64,000 nt of DNA from Segniliparus sp051660745 (GCF_051660745.1 NZ_JBOFQF010000044.1:37459-101458); one strand, 5' to 3'; positions 32,466 through 42,290 are shown, counted from the first letter of the stretch. Numbers and translations are program-made. Notes: generated by a model not told the origin, from the sequence alone.

Positions 32466-33424
32466 CCCTCACGAGCAGCGTCCTCTCCCCTGACGAAGAG
32501 GCGACAGGCCTGGCGCACGACGAGCCCCCTCGCAACGGCGCCCCCAAGAACGGACACGCCCCAAAGCCCTCGCCCGCGAAAGCGCCCCAAGACGAGGAAC
32601 AGGGGCTGATCGGGTACGGCGTTTCGCTGGCCGTTGGCGCGCTGCGCCAGGCCGACGGGGCGTTGCAAACGATCGGCAGGCTTGCCGTCCTCGGCATGCA
32701 CGCCTTCCGGTTCCTCGTGGCCGACCTGGTCCAGTTGCGCCACCCTTGGCGCGAGACGCTCAACCAAATCGCGTTCCTCATCAGGGTCACCGCGCTGCCC
32801 GCCCTGCTCATGTCGATCCCCTTCGGAGTCATCCTCTCCGTCCAGGTGAACAGCCTCATCAAGCAGGTCGGCGCGGTGTCGATGACAGGAGCCGTCGGCG
32901 GGCAGGGCGTGATGCAGCAAGCAGCCCCGATCGTCACGGCGCTGCTCCTCGGCGGAGCCGCCGGGTCTGCGGTCGCCACCGACCTCGGCGCGCGCAGCAT
33001 CCGCGAGGAGATCGACGCCCTGCTCGTCATGGGGGTCAACCCGGTGCGCCGCCTCGTCGCCCCACGCCTGGCCGCCGTCCTCTTCGTCGCCCCGCTGCTC
33101 TGCGTCTTCGTCATCTTCATGGGGCTCGCCGCGAGCTATGTCATCGCCGTCGGCAAGCAGGGCGGCACCCCCGGCGGCTATATCGCGTCGTTCGCGTCGT
33201 TCGCCAGGATCGAGGACATGGCCGTTGCGATCGTCAAGAGCCTGCTCTTCGGCGTGACGGCGATCCTCATCGCCTGCCAGCGCGGCCTTGAGGCCAAGGG
33301 CGGGGCGCGCGCGGTCGCCGACGCGGCGAACGCGGCGGTCGTCCTCGGCGTCGCCTCCATCATCGTCATGAACGCCGTGCTCACCGAACTCACCACCATC
33401 ATCCTGCCCACCAGGATCGGCTGA
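32462..33424 (+). CDS. yrbEA: MlaE/YrbE-family permease, first mce subunit
   Basis: Integral membrane permease of the Mce lipid importer, equivalent to MlaE. It has 320 residues from the ATG at 32462 (a TTG at 32357 is open but gives an unrelated Arg-rich extension). A polar N-terminus of about 60 residues is followed by about six hydrophobic spans. Conserved blocks include LIRVTALPALLMSIPFGVILSVQV, the permease coupling loop GARSIREEIDALLVMGVNPVRRLV and GTPGGYIASF. It pairs with the next gene to form the transmembrane core of the complex. Confidence 0.94.
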   Translation: MTLTSSVLSPDEEATGLAHDEPPRNGAPKNGHAPKPSPAKAPQDEEQGLIGYGVSLAVGALRQADGALQTIGRLAVLGMHAFRFLVADLVQLRHPWRETLNQIAFLIRVTALPALLMSIPFGVILSVQVNSLIKQVGAVSMTGAVGGQGVMQQAAPIVTALLLGGAAGSAVATDLGARSIREEIDALLVMGVNPVRRLVAPRLAAVLFVAPLLCVFVIFMGLAASYVIAVGKQGGTPGGYIASFASFARIEDMAVAIVKSLLFGVTAILIACQRGLEAKGGARAVADAANAAVVLGVASIIVMNAVLTELTTIILPTRIG

Positions 33425-33426
33425 CG

Positions 33427-34365
33427 GTGATCGAGGCCAAGGAAGAAAACAGACTGACCATGGTGACGCAACCCTCTCCCGCCATCGGGTACACCGCAGT
33501 CCCCGCGCGGTACGTGCCGCCCGGCTTCCGGACGCTCTACCGATTGCAGTCGTCCGCGCGCACGGCCCCCGTCGGAGCCGCCGCGAGCATCGGGCACCAG
33601 ATCACCTTCCTCGGGCTCGTGCTCGCCGCCGTGCCGAGGACGATCCGGCATTACCGCCGCCAGATCGGCGCGCAACTGCTCGATGTGGTCTGGGGCAACG
33701 GCTCGATCATCGTCGGCGGCGGCTCGATCGGCATGCTGCTGCTCATGGGCGTGAGCATCGGCGCGTCCATGGGGGTCGTCGGCTTCGCCACGCTCGACCT
33801 CGTCGGTCTTGGGCCGCTGGTCGGGTTCGTGTCCGCCTACGGCAACACCCGCGAGATGGCCCCGCTGATCACTGCGCTCGGCTTCGCGGCGCAGACGGGC
33901 TGCCGCATCACCGCCGAAGTCGGGGCCATGCGCATCTCGGAGGAGATCGACGCGATCGAGGCGCAGGGCATCCAATCCATCCCGTTCGTCGTCACCACCC
34001 GCGTCATCGCAGGCGTCGTCTCCATCATCCCGCTGTTCGTGATGACGCTGCTCCTCGGCTATCTGTCCTGCGCGTTCGTGGTCAACGTGGTGCACGGCGA
34101 AGCCTCGGGCACGTACTACCACTACTTCGACGCGTTCGTCCATCCGATGGACGTGGTCTACGCCATCCTCAAGGCGGTCATCTTCGTCGTCGCCGTCATC
34201 GTGATCCACAGCTACCAGGGCTACTACGCCAGTGGCGGCCCCGAGGGGGTCGGCGTCGCGGCGGGCCGGGCGATCCGGACCAGTTTGATCGCCATCATCG
34301 TGCTGGACATGATCCTCACCCTGGTCCTGTGGGGAGACGACGGCGGCCTGAGGATCTCGGGGTAG
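33427..34365 (+). CDS. yrbEB: MlaE/YrbE-family permease, second mce subunit
   Basis: Second permease of the Mce transporter, 312 residues, starting at a GTG two bases after the yrbEA stop. It has a 60-residue polar N-terminus and then multiple membrane spans. The loop that contacts the ATPase reads RISEEIDAIEAQGIQSIPFVVTTRVIAG, matching the EExDALxxxGxxP pattern of its partner. The matching MceG ATPase is not in this window; in mycobacteria one MceG encoded elsewhere serves all mce systems. Confidence 0.94.
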   Translation: MIEAKEENRLTMVTQPSPAIGYTAVPARYVPPGFRTLYRLQSSARTAPVGAAASIGHQITFLGLVLAAVPRTIRHYRRQIGAQLLDVVWGNGSIIVGGGSIGMLLLMGVSIGASMGVVGFATLDLVGLGPLVGFVSAYGNTREMAPLITALGFAAQTGCRITAEVGAMRISEEIDAIEAQGIQSIPFVVTTRVIAGVVSIIPLFVMTLLLGYLSCAFVVNVVHGEASGTYYHYFDAFVHPMDVVYAILKAVIFVVAVIVIHSYQGYYASGGPEGVGVAAGRAIRTSLIAIIVLDMILTLVLWGDDGGLRISG

Positions 34366-34367
34366 CC

Positions 34368-35495
34368 ATGGCCGTGTACCAAGACCTCTCCGGGCGCGCC
34401 GCGAGCGTCCGCGCCCTCTTCCTGCGGGGCGTGGCGACCCTCGTGGTGCTCGCTGTCGCAGGAATCTTCCTCTATCGGACCGCGACCGGCACGTACAAGG
34501 ACACGTTCAAACTGACCCTGCTCACGAACTCGATCGGCGAAGGGCTGGTCACCGGGTCGGAAGTGAAGTACCACGGCTACTCCATCGGCTCCGTCGAGAC
34601 GCTGGAGCCGCTCGGCGGTGGCAAGCAGAAGATGACGCTCGTCCTCGACACCCCCCAGGCCTCCTCGCTCACGGCGGACACCACGGCCAAATTCATCCCG
34701 GCGAACAGCTTCGGCACCACCGCGGTGGAGCTGGTCAGCGACGGGCGTGGCCAGCGGCTGGTTTCGGGGGCCGTGCTCCGGATCGACAAACAAACGGTCG
34801 CCACCTCGCTCACCGGCCTGCTCCGCAAGGCGAACGGGTTCAGCAAGTCGATCGACCAGTCGGCCCTCGAAGAGGCGCTGACGGTGCTCCGCAAGCACGC
34901 CGACCTCGTGGGCCCGGTCTCGCAGGCTGTCGTCGACACCGCCAAGATCGTGACGATCCTCGCCAGGAACCAGCGGCTCTCGCAGTCGATGTCCGTCGCC
35001 GCCACGGTCCTCAACGGCGTCACCAGCATCCTGCCGGTCATCGCGGGAGCCGATCCGGCGATGAAATCCTTCGCGCAGACGCTCTCGCCCGACATCGCCG
35101 AATCGGGCAACACCCAATTCGGCTATTTCGCCGACTGGTTCGCCGAGCTCGACAACGACTTCGCCCGGAACATGGACTGGGTCTCCCCGCTCGCCAACGG
35201 CCTGGTGAACATCCTCGCGCCCGCCTCGTACGCCGCGGGCAGCATCGCCCCCGAGTTCAGCCGCCTGCCGAGCCTCATCGACCGGACCGGCGAGGTCATC
35301 CGAAAGGCGCACGGCGGCCAGGTGAACCTGGATGTCACGCTGGACGAGATGCCAGGGCTGCGGAACGCGATGGGCGGCGGCCAGCCGCAGGCACGGGAAC
35401 CGCACGAGCGCGCCGCCAAGCAATCCGCGACGCAGCTCCCGAACACCGGGGCGGACGACGGCTCCGACTCTGAAGCCGACGGCGGTGGACGTTGA
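34368..35495 (+). CDS. mceA: Mce family protein MceA
   Basis: First of six MCE subunits that form the periplasmic lipid-conducting tube. 375 residues: one N-terminal membrane span (about 22-42), the MCE domain (about 45-125; NSIGEGLVTGSEVKYHGYSIGSV) and a long helical region. An acidic, Gly/Ser-rich tail ends the protein and contains LPNTG, but there is no hydrophobic segment or basic tail after it, so it is not a sortase substrate. The TGA overlaps the TTG of mceB. Confidence 0.92.
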   Translation: MAVYQDLSGRAASVRALFLRGVATLVVLAVAGIFLYRTATGTYKDTFKLTLLTNSIGEGLVTGSEVKYHGYSIGSVETLEPLGGGKQKMTLVLDTPQASSLTADTTAKFIPANSFGTTAVELVSDGRGQRLVSGAVLRIDKQTVATSLTGLLRKANGFSKSIDQSALEEALTVLRKHADLVGPVSQAVVDTAKIVTILARNQRLSQSMSVAATVLNGVTSILPVIAGADPAMKSFAQTLSPDIAESGNTQFGYFADWFAELDNDFARNMDWVSPLANGLVNILAPASYAAGSIAPEFSRLPSLIDRTGEVIRKAHGGQVNLDVTLDEMPGLRNAMGGGQPQAREPHERAAKQSATQLPNTGADDGSDSEADGGGR

Positions 35496-36508
35496 AGAAA
35501 ATCGCCGTCCCGGTCGTGATCACGGCCGTCTTCACCGCTGTCGCCCTGGTCTTCGCCTCGATCGTGACGAACGCGCTGCGCAGCCCGGTCTCCGGCGAGA
35601 CCGTCGGGTACACCGCGACCTTCAGCGACGTGGCCGGGCTCTTCGTCGGCAACGACGTGCGCATCGCGGGGGTCCAGGTGGGGAAGGTCGAGACGATCCG
35701 GCTCAACGGGCGCAACGCGGACGTCGGGTTCACCGTCCTGAAAGACCAGCCGCTCTACACGGACACCGTTGTCGCCGTGCGCTACCAGAACCTCCTCGGC
35801 CAGCGATACGTCGAGCTCGCCCAGCCCCACACGCCGGGGGCGCTCATCGCGGCGGGGACCGCCATCCCGCTCGAACGGACGATCGCGTCCTTCGACATCT
35901 CGAAAATGTTCAACGGATTCCGCCCGCTCTTCCAAACCCTCGACCCCGCCCAGTTCAACCAGTTCGGCGAAGACATGCTGCGGCTGATCCAGGGCGACGG
36001 GGACGGCTCGGGGATCGGGCCGGTGCTGCGCGACCTCGACGCCGTTTCGAAGCTCGCGGTGAACCGCCAGGCGGTCTTCGTCCAGCTCATGCGCAATCTC
36101 GGGGAAGTGTCCGCCGAGCTCGGCGGCCAGTCGAAACAGATCATCGCGACCATCGAAGCCGTGCAAGAGCTCCTCGCGACCCTCAACCCGGAGTTCGACC
36201 AGATCGGCGCGGCGAGCGACGACATCCAGCATTTCGCGCAGCAACTCATCCCCTCGATGCACTACCTCGAGGACATGATCGACGTCATGACCATCCCCTA
36301 TTACGACTTCCTGATGCGCGTGCTGCCGCACACGCCCGCCATCATCGGGGCCATGAACATGCTCCCCTCGCTGCTGCAGGGGGCCCGCGACCAGATCCTG
36401 GACGGCCCGACCTCGAAGCCGAATTTCCAGTGCTCCAACGGACTCGCCGAGCTGCCCGGCGTCGGCGAAGTGCCCTTCGGCGACCAGAACCTGGTGCTGT
36501 GCCGATGA
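35492..36508 (+). CDS. mceB: Mce family protein MceB
   Basis: MCE subunit of 338 residues. Starts at a TTG that overlaps the mceA stop (TTGA), then one membrane span (about residues 5-25). The MCE domain contains TATFSDVAGLFVGNDVRIAGVQVGKV and ends with NLLGQRYVEL. The helical C-terminal half finishes with two cysteines (FQCSNG, VLCR), which are common in the family. It is expected to assemble with the other five MCE proteins in the periplasm. Confidence 0.92.
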   Translation: MKKIAVPVVITAVFTAVALVFASIVTNALRSPVSGETVGYTATFSDVAGLFVGNDVRIAGVQVGKVETIRLNGRNADVGFTVLKDQPLYTDTVVAVRYQNLLGQRYVELAQPHTPGALIAAGTAIPLERTIASFDISKMFNGFRPLFQTLDPAQFNQFGEDMLRLIQGDGDGSGIGPVLRDLDAVSKLAVNRQAVFVQLMRNLGEVSAELGGQSKQIIATIEAVQELLATLNPEFDQIGAASDDIQHFAQQLIPSMHYLEDMIDVMTIPYYDFLMRVLPHTPAIIGAMNMLPSLLQGARDQILDGPTSKPNFQCSNGLAELPGVGEVPFGDQNLVLCR

Positions 36509-37533
36509 GACTCTTCCGCAAGCCCTCCGTCGCCCTCGACGACCGCGCCGCCGTCAAACGGCATCGCTGGATCGGCGTCGCGAGCATTCTCGTCGTCGGC
36601 GTCCTCCTCGTCGCGACCGGATGGATCTTCCTCAGCCCGTTCGGGGGGCGCCTGTACACCGCCCATATGACGGCGGCGGGCGGAGTCCGCGCGGGCGACG
36701 ACATCCGCGTCGCGGGAGTCTCGGTCGGCAAAGTCGTCAACATGCGGCTGGACCGGACCGAGGTGAAGATGACGTTCACCGTGACGCCATCGGTTTTCGT
36801 CGGATCGGATTCGACGTTAGAGGTCAAACTGCTCACGCCGCTCGGCGGGCGCTACGTGGCGCTGCGCCCGGACGGGAACTCGCCCCTGGGGAACAAGACG
36901 ATCGCCGCTAGCAAAGTCGAGCTGCCGTTCACCATCACCGACATCCTCCGAGCGGCAGAGCCGATCGTCAAACAGGTCGACGGGCAAGTCATCCACGACA
37001 CCTTCACCGAGGTGGCGGGCGCGATGAACAAATACCCCGACGCGCTCCGCGACGTGCTCAAGGCCTCCAACACGTTGACCGCCTCGATGACCCGGATGGG
37101 CGGCGACTACCGCAAAGTCCTCGACGTCGCCAAGGAGTACTCGAGCACGTTCGTCACGGGCCGCAAACAACTGCAGGCGATCGCCGGGCAGCTCGTCATC
37201 ACCCTGCGCTTCTTCGAGTCCAAAGGGGTCGAGGTCGCTTACGTCCTCACACAAGCCGCCGAGTTCGTCCGCGTCCTCAAACGCATCGCCGTCTTCTACG
37301 GCAACGCGCTGGAGCCCATCATCAACAGCATCGACGACCTCTTCGACATCACCTACGCCCACCCCGAGCGCGTCGGCCAGGCGCTCGACGGCGTCGGCCA
37401 GCTCCTGCGGATCGTGATGCCCATGCTCCACGGCGAAGGCATCGTGCTCAACGACAAGAACCGCATCATGGACGAGAACCACGTCGAACCCCGTCCGGAC
37501 ATCTGCGTCCCGAACATCTTCAGGCAGTGCTGA
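36505..37533 (+). CDS. mceC: Mce family protein MceC
   Basis: MCE subunit of 342 residues from the ATG at 36505, overlapping mceB by four bases. A 20-residue cytoplasmic part precedes the membrane span (about 22-44). The MCE domain reads AAGGVRAGDDIRVAGVSVGKVVNMRL and continues to LLTPLGGRYVAL. A long alpha-helical region (about 130-310) follows and the protein ends with a short segment carrying two cysteines. Confidence 0.92.
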   Translation: MRLFRKPSVALDDRAAVKRHRWIGVASILVVGVLLVATGWIFLSPFGGRLYTAHMTAAGGVRAGDDIRVAGVSVGKVVNMRLDRTEVKMTFTVTPSVFVGSDSTLEVKLLTPLGGRYVALRPDGNSPLGNKTIAASKVELPFTITDILRAAEPIVKQVDGQVIHDTFTEVAGAMNKYPDALRDVLKASNTLTASMTRMGGDYRKVLDVAKEYSSTFVTGRKQLQAIAGQLVITLRFFESKGVEVAYVLTQAAEFVRVLKRIAVFYGNALEPIINSIDDLFDITYAHPERVGQALDGVGQLLRIVMPMLHGEGIVLNDKNRIMDENHVEPRPDICVPNIFRQC

Positions 37534-37534
37534 T

Positions 37535-38767
37535 ATGAGAAAACTCGCTTCGCTCGTCCTCGCCGACATCAAAAGGGTCTTCCGGCTCGTCCGCAAGCAT
37601 CGGGCGCGAGGTGTCGCCCTGTTGGCCGTCGGCGCGACCCTCGTCGCCGCCGTCGCCGTCGCAGGCGTCAAGCTCTGGCCCGGTGTCTACGGCTACGCGA
37701 AGCAGACCTGGCCCGAGCTCCTCGCCAGCAGCCGGACGATCTGCGCCGACTTCACCGACGCCACCGGGCTCTACACCGGCAACAAAGTCAAGCTGCTCGA
37801 CCTCGAAGTCGGCACGGTCACCGCCATCACCAACATGCCGGACTCCGTCCGAGTCGAGTTCACCGTGCCCCACGACCTCGACCTGCCCTCGGACGAGGGG
37901 GTCGTCACCATGAGCGACTCCATCGTGACCGACCGTCACATCGAACTTGTCAAACCGTACGGCGACGGCCCCAAACTCACCGGCTCGGGCTGCATCGGCC
38001 TGCAGTCCACCCAAACCCCGGTCGGCCTCAGCGATTCGCTCAGCTCCATCGACAAACTGGCCGACACCATCCTGGGCCGGAAGGAGGGCGACGACGCGCC
38101 GGACGGCGCGCAAGCCCCGGGGGCCGCCGCGATCAACGACAGCATCAAAGCCATGGCGCGCTCGCTGGACGGGATGGGGCAGCCGATCAAACAAAGCTTG
38201 GAGAACCTCGTCGCCGCGTTCGGGGACCCCTACCAGGCCGAAGCGGACTACCGCCTGCTGCTCGCGAACGGCACGGCCCTCACCTCCGGCCTGGTCCAGA
38301 ACTGGAGCACCGTCGTCGACATCCTGAAGACCGCTCCCGCCTTGACCACATTCCTCCACGACGCGATGCGCCCTTTCACAAAATTCATCGAACACCTCGT
38401 CGCATTCCTGCCGATCCTGGTCGAGACGCTTGAGCGCTACGCCCCCCGGATCTACAACCTCGCGGACAAGATCGTCCCTTGGATCTCTGGCGTCATCAGC
38501 TGGCTCACCCCCCAGATCCTCTGGGTCATCAACCAGCTGCCGCCGGTCATGAACTGGCTGACCAACAGCTACCAGCCTGGCTGGGGCGCGTTCGACATCA
38601 CATACGACCAGGCGCAGGGCGGCATGTCCAAGCCGATGGCCACCGCGCTCTGCGACGCGCTGCGGGCCCGCGACGTGCCGGGCATCGAGACCACCTGCGC
38701 CCCCGGCACGCCCCGAGGCGACGGTGTGGGCCTCGCGGACCTCTTGATGGGAGCGGCGCTGCGATGA
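37535..38767 (+). CDS. mceD: Mce family protein MceD
   Basis: MCE subunit of 410 residues, starting one base after the mceC stop. The N-terminal 25 residues are basic (KRVFRLVRKHRARG) before the span (about 28-48). The MCE domain contains DATGLYTGNKVKLLDLEVGTV and TDRHIELV. A Gly/Asp/Ala-rich insert near residues 185-200 separates it from the helical half. It ends with a conserved C-terminal block (about residues 335-410) that includes paired cysteines. Confidence 0.91.
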   Translation: MRKLASLVLADIKRVFRLVRKHRARGVALLAVGATLVAAVAVAGVKLWPGVYGYAKQTWPELLASSRTICADFTDATGLYTGNKVKLLDLEVGTVTAITNMPDSVRVEFTVPHDLDLPSDEGVVTMSDSIVTDRHIELVKPYGDGPKLTGSGCIGLQSTQTPVGLSDSLSSIDKLADTILGRKEGDDAPDGAQAPGAAAINDSIKAMARSLDGMGQPIKQSLENLVAAFGDPYQAEADYRLLLANGTALTSGLVQNWSTVVDILKTAPALTTFLHDAMRPFTKFIEHLVAFLPILVETLERYAPRIYNLADKIVPWISGVISWLTPQILWVINQLPPVMNWLTNSYQPGWGAFDITYDQAQGGMSKPMATALCDALRARDVPGIETTCAPGTPRGDGVGLADLLMGAALR

Positions 38768-39834
38768 AGCTGTCGGACACGAAGACCGCTCGCGTCCTGC
38801 TGGCGCTCGTCGGGGCGTTGGCTATGGGGCTGGCCTCGGCGTGCTCGCTCGACCCAACCGAGATACCGCTGCCCGGCACGCGCATCGGGGACGCCTCCTA
38901 CCCGATCAACATCGAGTTCGCCAGCGTGCTGAGCCTCAATGCGAAGGCGAGGGTGGACTCGGACGGCGTCCAGATCGGCACGTTGGACCACGTCAAACTC
39001 GTCGGCAACACGGCGGTGGCCGTCGTGGACATCTTTTCCAACGTCAAGCTGCCGCAGAACACGCACGCGGAAATCCGGCAGTCCACCATCCTCGGCGACC
39101 TGTACATCGCGTTGACCCCACCGAACGCCCCTTCCCCGACCCTGTTGCGAACCGGCGACACCATCCCGCTCGCGAACACCGCCCCGCCGGACAGCATCGA
39201 AGACCTCCTCCGATCCGTCTCCTCCCTGGTCAACGGGACGAGTCTGACCGGCTTGTCCGACGCCTTCGCCAGCTTTCACAAGGTCTTCGGGGAGAACCCC
39301 GAGGAGATCGCGGAACTGCAGAAACAGCTGGCCGACATGCTGCACGACGTGGCGGACAACCAAGCCGTCCTCGACCGGCTCCTCGCCAGCGCGGACGCCT
39401 ACGCCAGCACGGCTGCGGCCGACATGCCCGCCATCCTCGACATGCAAGCCAATCTGCGGTCCGGATCCCGCGTATTCAGCAAGATCATCGTGAACGTCGC
39501 GAGAACCTACATCGAGCTCGGGAACTTCTTCGGGACGCTCAATCCACTCGTCGACCGCAACGTCGCGGGCCTGGACCAGGCGCTCATCTTCATGACGCCG
39601 CTCGTCGCCGCCATCTCCACCTCCGACACGAATCTCTCGGTCCTCCTCAACCGAGGTTTAGGCCTGTTCCGCGACGCGGTGGTCGCATACTTCTGGAAAG
39701 ACGGCGGGCCGCGCGTCACGGTCAACGCGGTGAACGTCCCGGACAAGGTGCTCGTCCTCGGCGGCGAGGACCCACAGGACCGCGCCGACGAGATGATCAC
39801 GACGATGCAGACGATGGGGTTGCTGCCGCAATGA
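38764..39834 (+). CDS. mceE: Mce family lipoprotein MceE
   Basis: Lipoprotein member of the MCE six, 356 residues from an ATG overlapping the mceD stop (ATGA). The signal peptide ends in the lipobox LASAC (Cys at about residue 27), the usual trait of the E subunit (LprK type). The MCE domain covers about 45-125 (KARVDSDGVQIGTLDHVKL; ILGDLYIAL). The rest is mostly helical. It should anchor the outer part of the tube to a membrane leaflet. Confidence 0.93.
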   Translation: MKLSDTKTARVLLALVGALAMGLASACSLDPTEIPLPGTRIGDASYPINIEFASVLSLNAKARVDSDGVQIGTLDHVKLVGNTAVAVVDIFSNVKLPQNTHAEIRQSTILGDLYIALTPPNAPSPTLLRTGDTIPLANTAPPDSIEDLLRSVSSLVNGTSLTGLSDAFASFHKVFGENPEEIAELQKQLADMLHDVADNQAVLDRLLASADAYASTAAADMPAILDMQANLRSGSRVFSKIIVNVARTYIELGNFFGTLNPLVDRNVAGLDQALIFMTPLVAAISTSDTNLSVLLNRGLGLFRDAVVAYFWKDGGPRVTVNAVNVPDKVLVLGGEDPQDRADEMITTMQTMGLLPQ

Positions 39835-40868
39835 AACTCAGGCTCAACGTCGGCACAACGCTCCTGCTCCTCCTCGCGATCGCCCTGCTCGGAGCCGGAT
39901 ACATGTCGGTCGGCGTGCTCCACATGGGCGCGGTCAAAAAGACCACCCACGTCACGCTGCTGCTCAAAAAATCCGGCGGGCTCATGCCGACGTCCGACGT
40001 GACCATGCGCGGCATCAGGGTGGGGCAGGTCGCGAGCGTCCGGACCACCGCGGCGGGCCTCTCTGTCACGTTGGAGCTCGACAGCAGCCAGCGCGTGCCG
40101 CAGAACAGCGCGGTCGGCGTCGAGACGCTGTCCATCGCGGGCGAGCAGTACATCGACTTCAAACCCCTGAAGATCGCGCCGCCCTATCTGGAGGAGGGCG
40201 CGGTGATCCCGGCGAGCCAGGCGATCTACCACGCCACGGTCGGCGAAATGCTCGAACGGAGCAACGAGCTGTTCTCGGCGTTCGACCCCAAGGACCTGAA
40301 GACCATCCTCGACAACATCGCCGCGATCTTCCACGGCAGCGACAAGATGTTCGACCAATTGGCCTCAGACTCCGCCGTGTACGCCAGGATGATCCAGGAG
40401 AACAAGCAGCTCTTCGAGGTGCTGTTCGGCAATGTCGACTTCATCAACACGAACCTGGGGAAGATCAACGCGGGCGGCGTCCTCACCGGGATGAGCAAGC
40501 AGCTTTCCCCCGACGTGCTCGACTCCCTCGACCGATGGTTCCAACAGGTCCACCTCCTGCGCGACTACGTCATCGCCCACGAGGTCTTCACCCCGGACAA
40601 TACCCTGGAGACGCTCGCCGCCAAGCTCGGCGAGTACCTCGACCTTCTGTCCGGCCCGATGGCCACGTTCGCGCCCGCCCTGGAGTCTGCGACCGCGCCC
40701 CTGTACAACGACAGGATCGATGTCGGCGGGTGGATCGGGCAATGGGGGTCCGCGATGGAGGACAACGGCGGCATCAAGGTGCGCGTGCACGTCAAAGGCC
40801 AGCCGCAACCGCAGGACCGACAGGCACATGACGAGCCGCAAACCCAAGAGGACCAGCCGCATTCCTAG
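39831..40868 (+). CDS. mceF: Mce family protein MceF
   Basis: Sixth MCE subunit, 345 residues, its ATG overlapping the mceE stop. One membrane span (about residues 7-27), then an MCE domain (LLLKKSGGLMPTSDVTMRGIRVGQV; IAGEQYIDF). The helical region runs to about residue 320. The last 25 residues are Gln/Asp-rich and polar. It completes the A-F set, so this operon encodes a full Mce complex apart from the ATPase. Confidence 0.92.
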   Translation: MKLRLNVGTTLLLLLAIALLGAGYMSVGVLHMGAVKKTTHVTLLLKKSGGLMPTSDVTMRGIRVGQVASVRTTAAGLSVTLELDSSQRVPQNSAVGVETLSIAGEQYIDFKPLKIAPPYLEEGAVIPASQAIYHATVGEMLERSNELFSAFDPKDLKTILDNIAAIFHGSDKMFDQLASDSAVYARMIQENKQLFEVLFGNVDFINTNLGKINAGGVLTGMSKQLSPDVLDSLDRWFQQVHLLRDYVIAHEVFTPDNTLETLAAKLGEYLDLLSGPMATFAPALESATAPLYNDRIDVGGWIGQWGSAMEDNGGIKVRVHVKGQPQPQDRQAHDEPQTQEDQPHS

Positions 40869-40877
40869 GAAGGAACC

Positions 40878-41693
40878 ATGAGCACAGACGACAAAGACGA
40901 GACGACTTCGGCAGAAGACACCGCTGCGGAGAAGACCGGCGAGAAATCCGAGGACGAGACGGTCTCGGCACGCGGCCCGGAAATCACTGTGCGAGACGCT
41001 TCCAAGAAGAAACCTGCAGGCGAGGACGCGAGCGCCTCCCGAGAGGAACAACGGGCCTTGTCGAGCTTCCCGTGGCCCTTGGTCGCCGCCCTGGCCGTGG
41101 TCGTCGCGCTCTGCGGGGCGCTCGTGTTCGGCTATCTCAAATACCGCGAAGCCGGGCAGCAGCTCGCGCAGCTCCACCAGACCGAGGCCGACCGGAGCAC
41201 GGCGGAGAAACTGGCGAAGGACTACGCCCACAAATCGCTCACCTACACCTACCAAGACCCCGAGGGCTTCTTCAAGTCGGTCGAGGAGGGGGTCGCCCCG
41301 GCGCTCAAAGACAAATGGACCAGCGGGGCCGAGCTGCTCACCGAAATCATGCGGCAGGCGAAAGTCGAGTCGAGCGGCGAGATTCTCGCGGCCGAGGCGA
41401 CCCCCCAGCCCGGGGGCGCCTACAAAGTCGTGGTGTCCACGAGCCAGACGACCAAGAACCTGCAGAACCCGCAGCCCCGGGTGTCTCCCCTCATCTTGCG
41501 GGTCATTGTCACCAAGATCGGCGACACCTGGCAGATCTCCGAGATCGGACCGGAGTCCGGCAGCAAGCCGCCCCTCCCGGGCGAGCAAGCCCCGCCCGGA
41601 GCCGCTCTTCCGCCTGTGGCGCCTACCAACCCCGTCCCGCCCATGCCTGCGAACCCGGGCGCCGCCGTGCCGCCCGTTCCCAGGGCTCGCTAA
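40878..41693 (+). CDS. Mce-associated membrane protein (Mas)
   Basis: 271 residues with an acidic/basic cytoplasmic N-terminus (1-65), one membrane span (about 68-90) and an extracytoplasmic domain typical of Mas proteins (AEKLAKDYAHKSLTYTYQDPEGFFKSVEEGVAPALKDKW). The C-terminal 40 residues are proline-rich. AAGGAA lies just before the ATG. Mas proteins follow mceF in actinobacterial mce operons and stabilise the complex; OmamA/OmamB are the studied examples. Confidence 0.88.
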   Translation: MSTDDKDETTSAEDTAAEKTGEKSEDETVSARGPEITVRDASKKKPAGEDASASREEQRALSSFPWPLVAALAVVVALCGALVFGYLKYREAGQQLAQLHQTEADRSTAEKLAKDYAHKSLTYTYQDPEGFFKSVEEGVAPALKDKWTSGAELLTEIMRQAKVESSGEILAAEATPQPGGAYKVVVSTSQTTKNLQNPQPRVSPLILRVIVTKIGDTWQISEIGPESGSKPPLPGEQAPPGAALPPVAPTNPVPPMPANPGAAVPPVPRAR

Positions 41694-41719
41694 ACGGAGC
41701 CAAGCAACGAAGGAGATCC

Positions 41720-42241
41720 ATGCGCTTCCAACGATCCGCCGTCCCCGGAGCCGCCCTCTTGCTCAGCGTCTTCGGCGGGGCGGTCCCGCCCGCCGTGGCC
41801 GTCCCCGAACAGACGGCGCCGGACTGCGCGCTCCTCGACCAGATGTCCGCTGCCCTGCAGAACGAGGTCGGGCCGGGGGTCGGCGGCCTGCGCAGCGTCC
41901 TGAAACAGCCCTATGGGCTTTTCGAGGTGCAGCAGAACGACGCGAACACGAAAATGGACATACTCGAAGGCGGGGCCGCCCACCTGCGCGACCTCGACCG
42001 GGGCGGGGCGGTGCCGGGGCTCGCGCCGTTGCTTGGCCAGCTGGACGCCGCCGCAGCCGACATCCGGACGAGCACGGACGACATCTTCTACTTCCGCGTG
42101 ATGAACAAGTTCTCGCAAATCGAGGTGCTCAGCAGGCGCCCGCTCCGGCCCGCGTACTGGGCGAAGCTCGACCACGCCGACGAGCTCTCCGACCAGATCG
42201 ACGGCGTCCTCGGCAACGCTCGGAGCCGAGGCTGCAGCTGA
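41720..42241 (+). CDS. Secreted protein of unknown function at the mce operon end
   Basis: 173 residues from the ATG at 41720, preceded by AAGGAG. A cleavable signal peptide is clear (hydrophobic 8-22, then PPAVAVP). The mature protein is mostly helical, with two cysteines, one near each end (DCALLDQ, RGCS), which could pair. I do not recognise the family. It lies 26 bases after the Mas gene on the same strand and is probably part of the operon. A CCCCC/GGGG hairpin-like sequence follows the stop. Confidence 0.75.
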   Translation: MRFQRSAVPGAALLLSVFGGAVPPAVAVPEQTAPDCALLDQMSAALQNEVGPGVGGLRSVLKQPYGLFEVQQNDANTKMDILEGGAAHLRDLDRGGAVPGLAPLLGQLDAAAADIRTSTDDIFYFRVMNKFSQIEVLSRRPLRPAYWAKLDHADELSDQIDGVLGNARSRGCS

Positions 42242-42258
42242 CCCCCCTGTCGGGGCGG

Positions 42259-42290
42259 GCGCTCATTCGCCGTCGCGCTCATTCGTCGTC
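42259..42290. repeat. 16-bp tandem duplication at a stop codon
   Basis: GCGCTCATTCGCCGTC (42259-42274) is repeated with one change at 42275-42290. On the minus strand each copy holds GAATGAG; the distal copy supplies the stop of the 42263-42787 gene, while in the other copy the same bases are read in another frame as Asn-Glu. Confidence 0.65.

Noticed and set aside
35427..35495. LPNTG in the MceA C-terminus as a sortase signal
   Set aside because: No hydrophobic span or basic tail follows; the protein ends in an acidic Gly/Ser-rich stretch.
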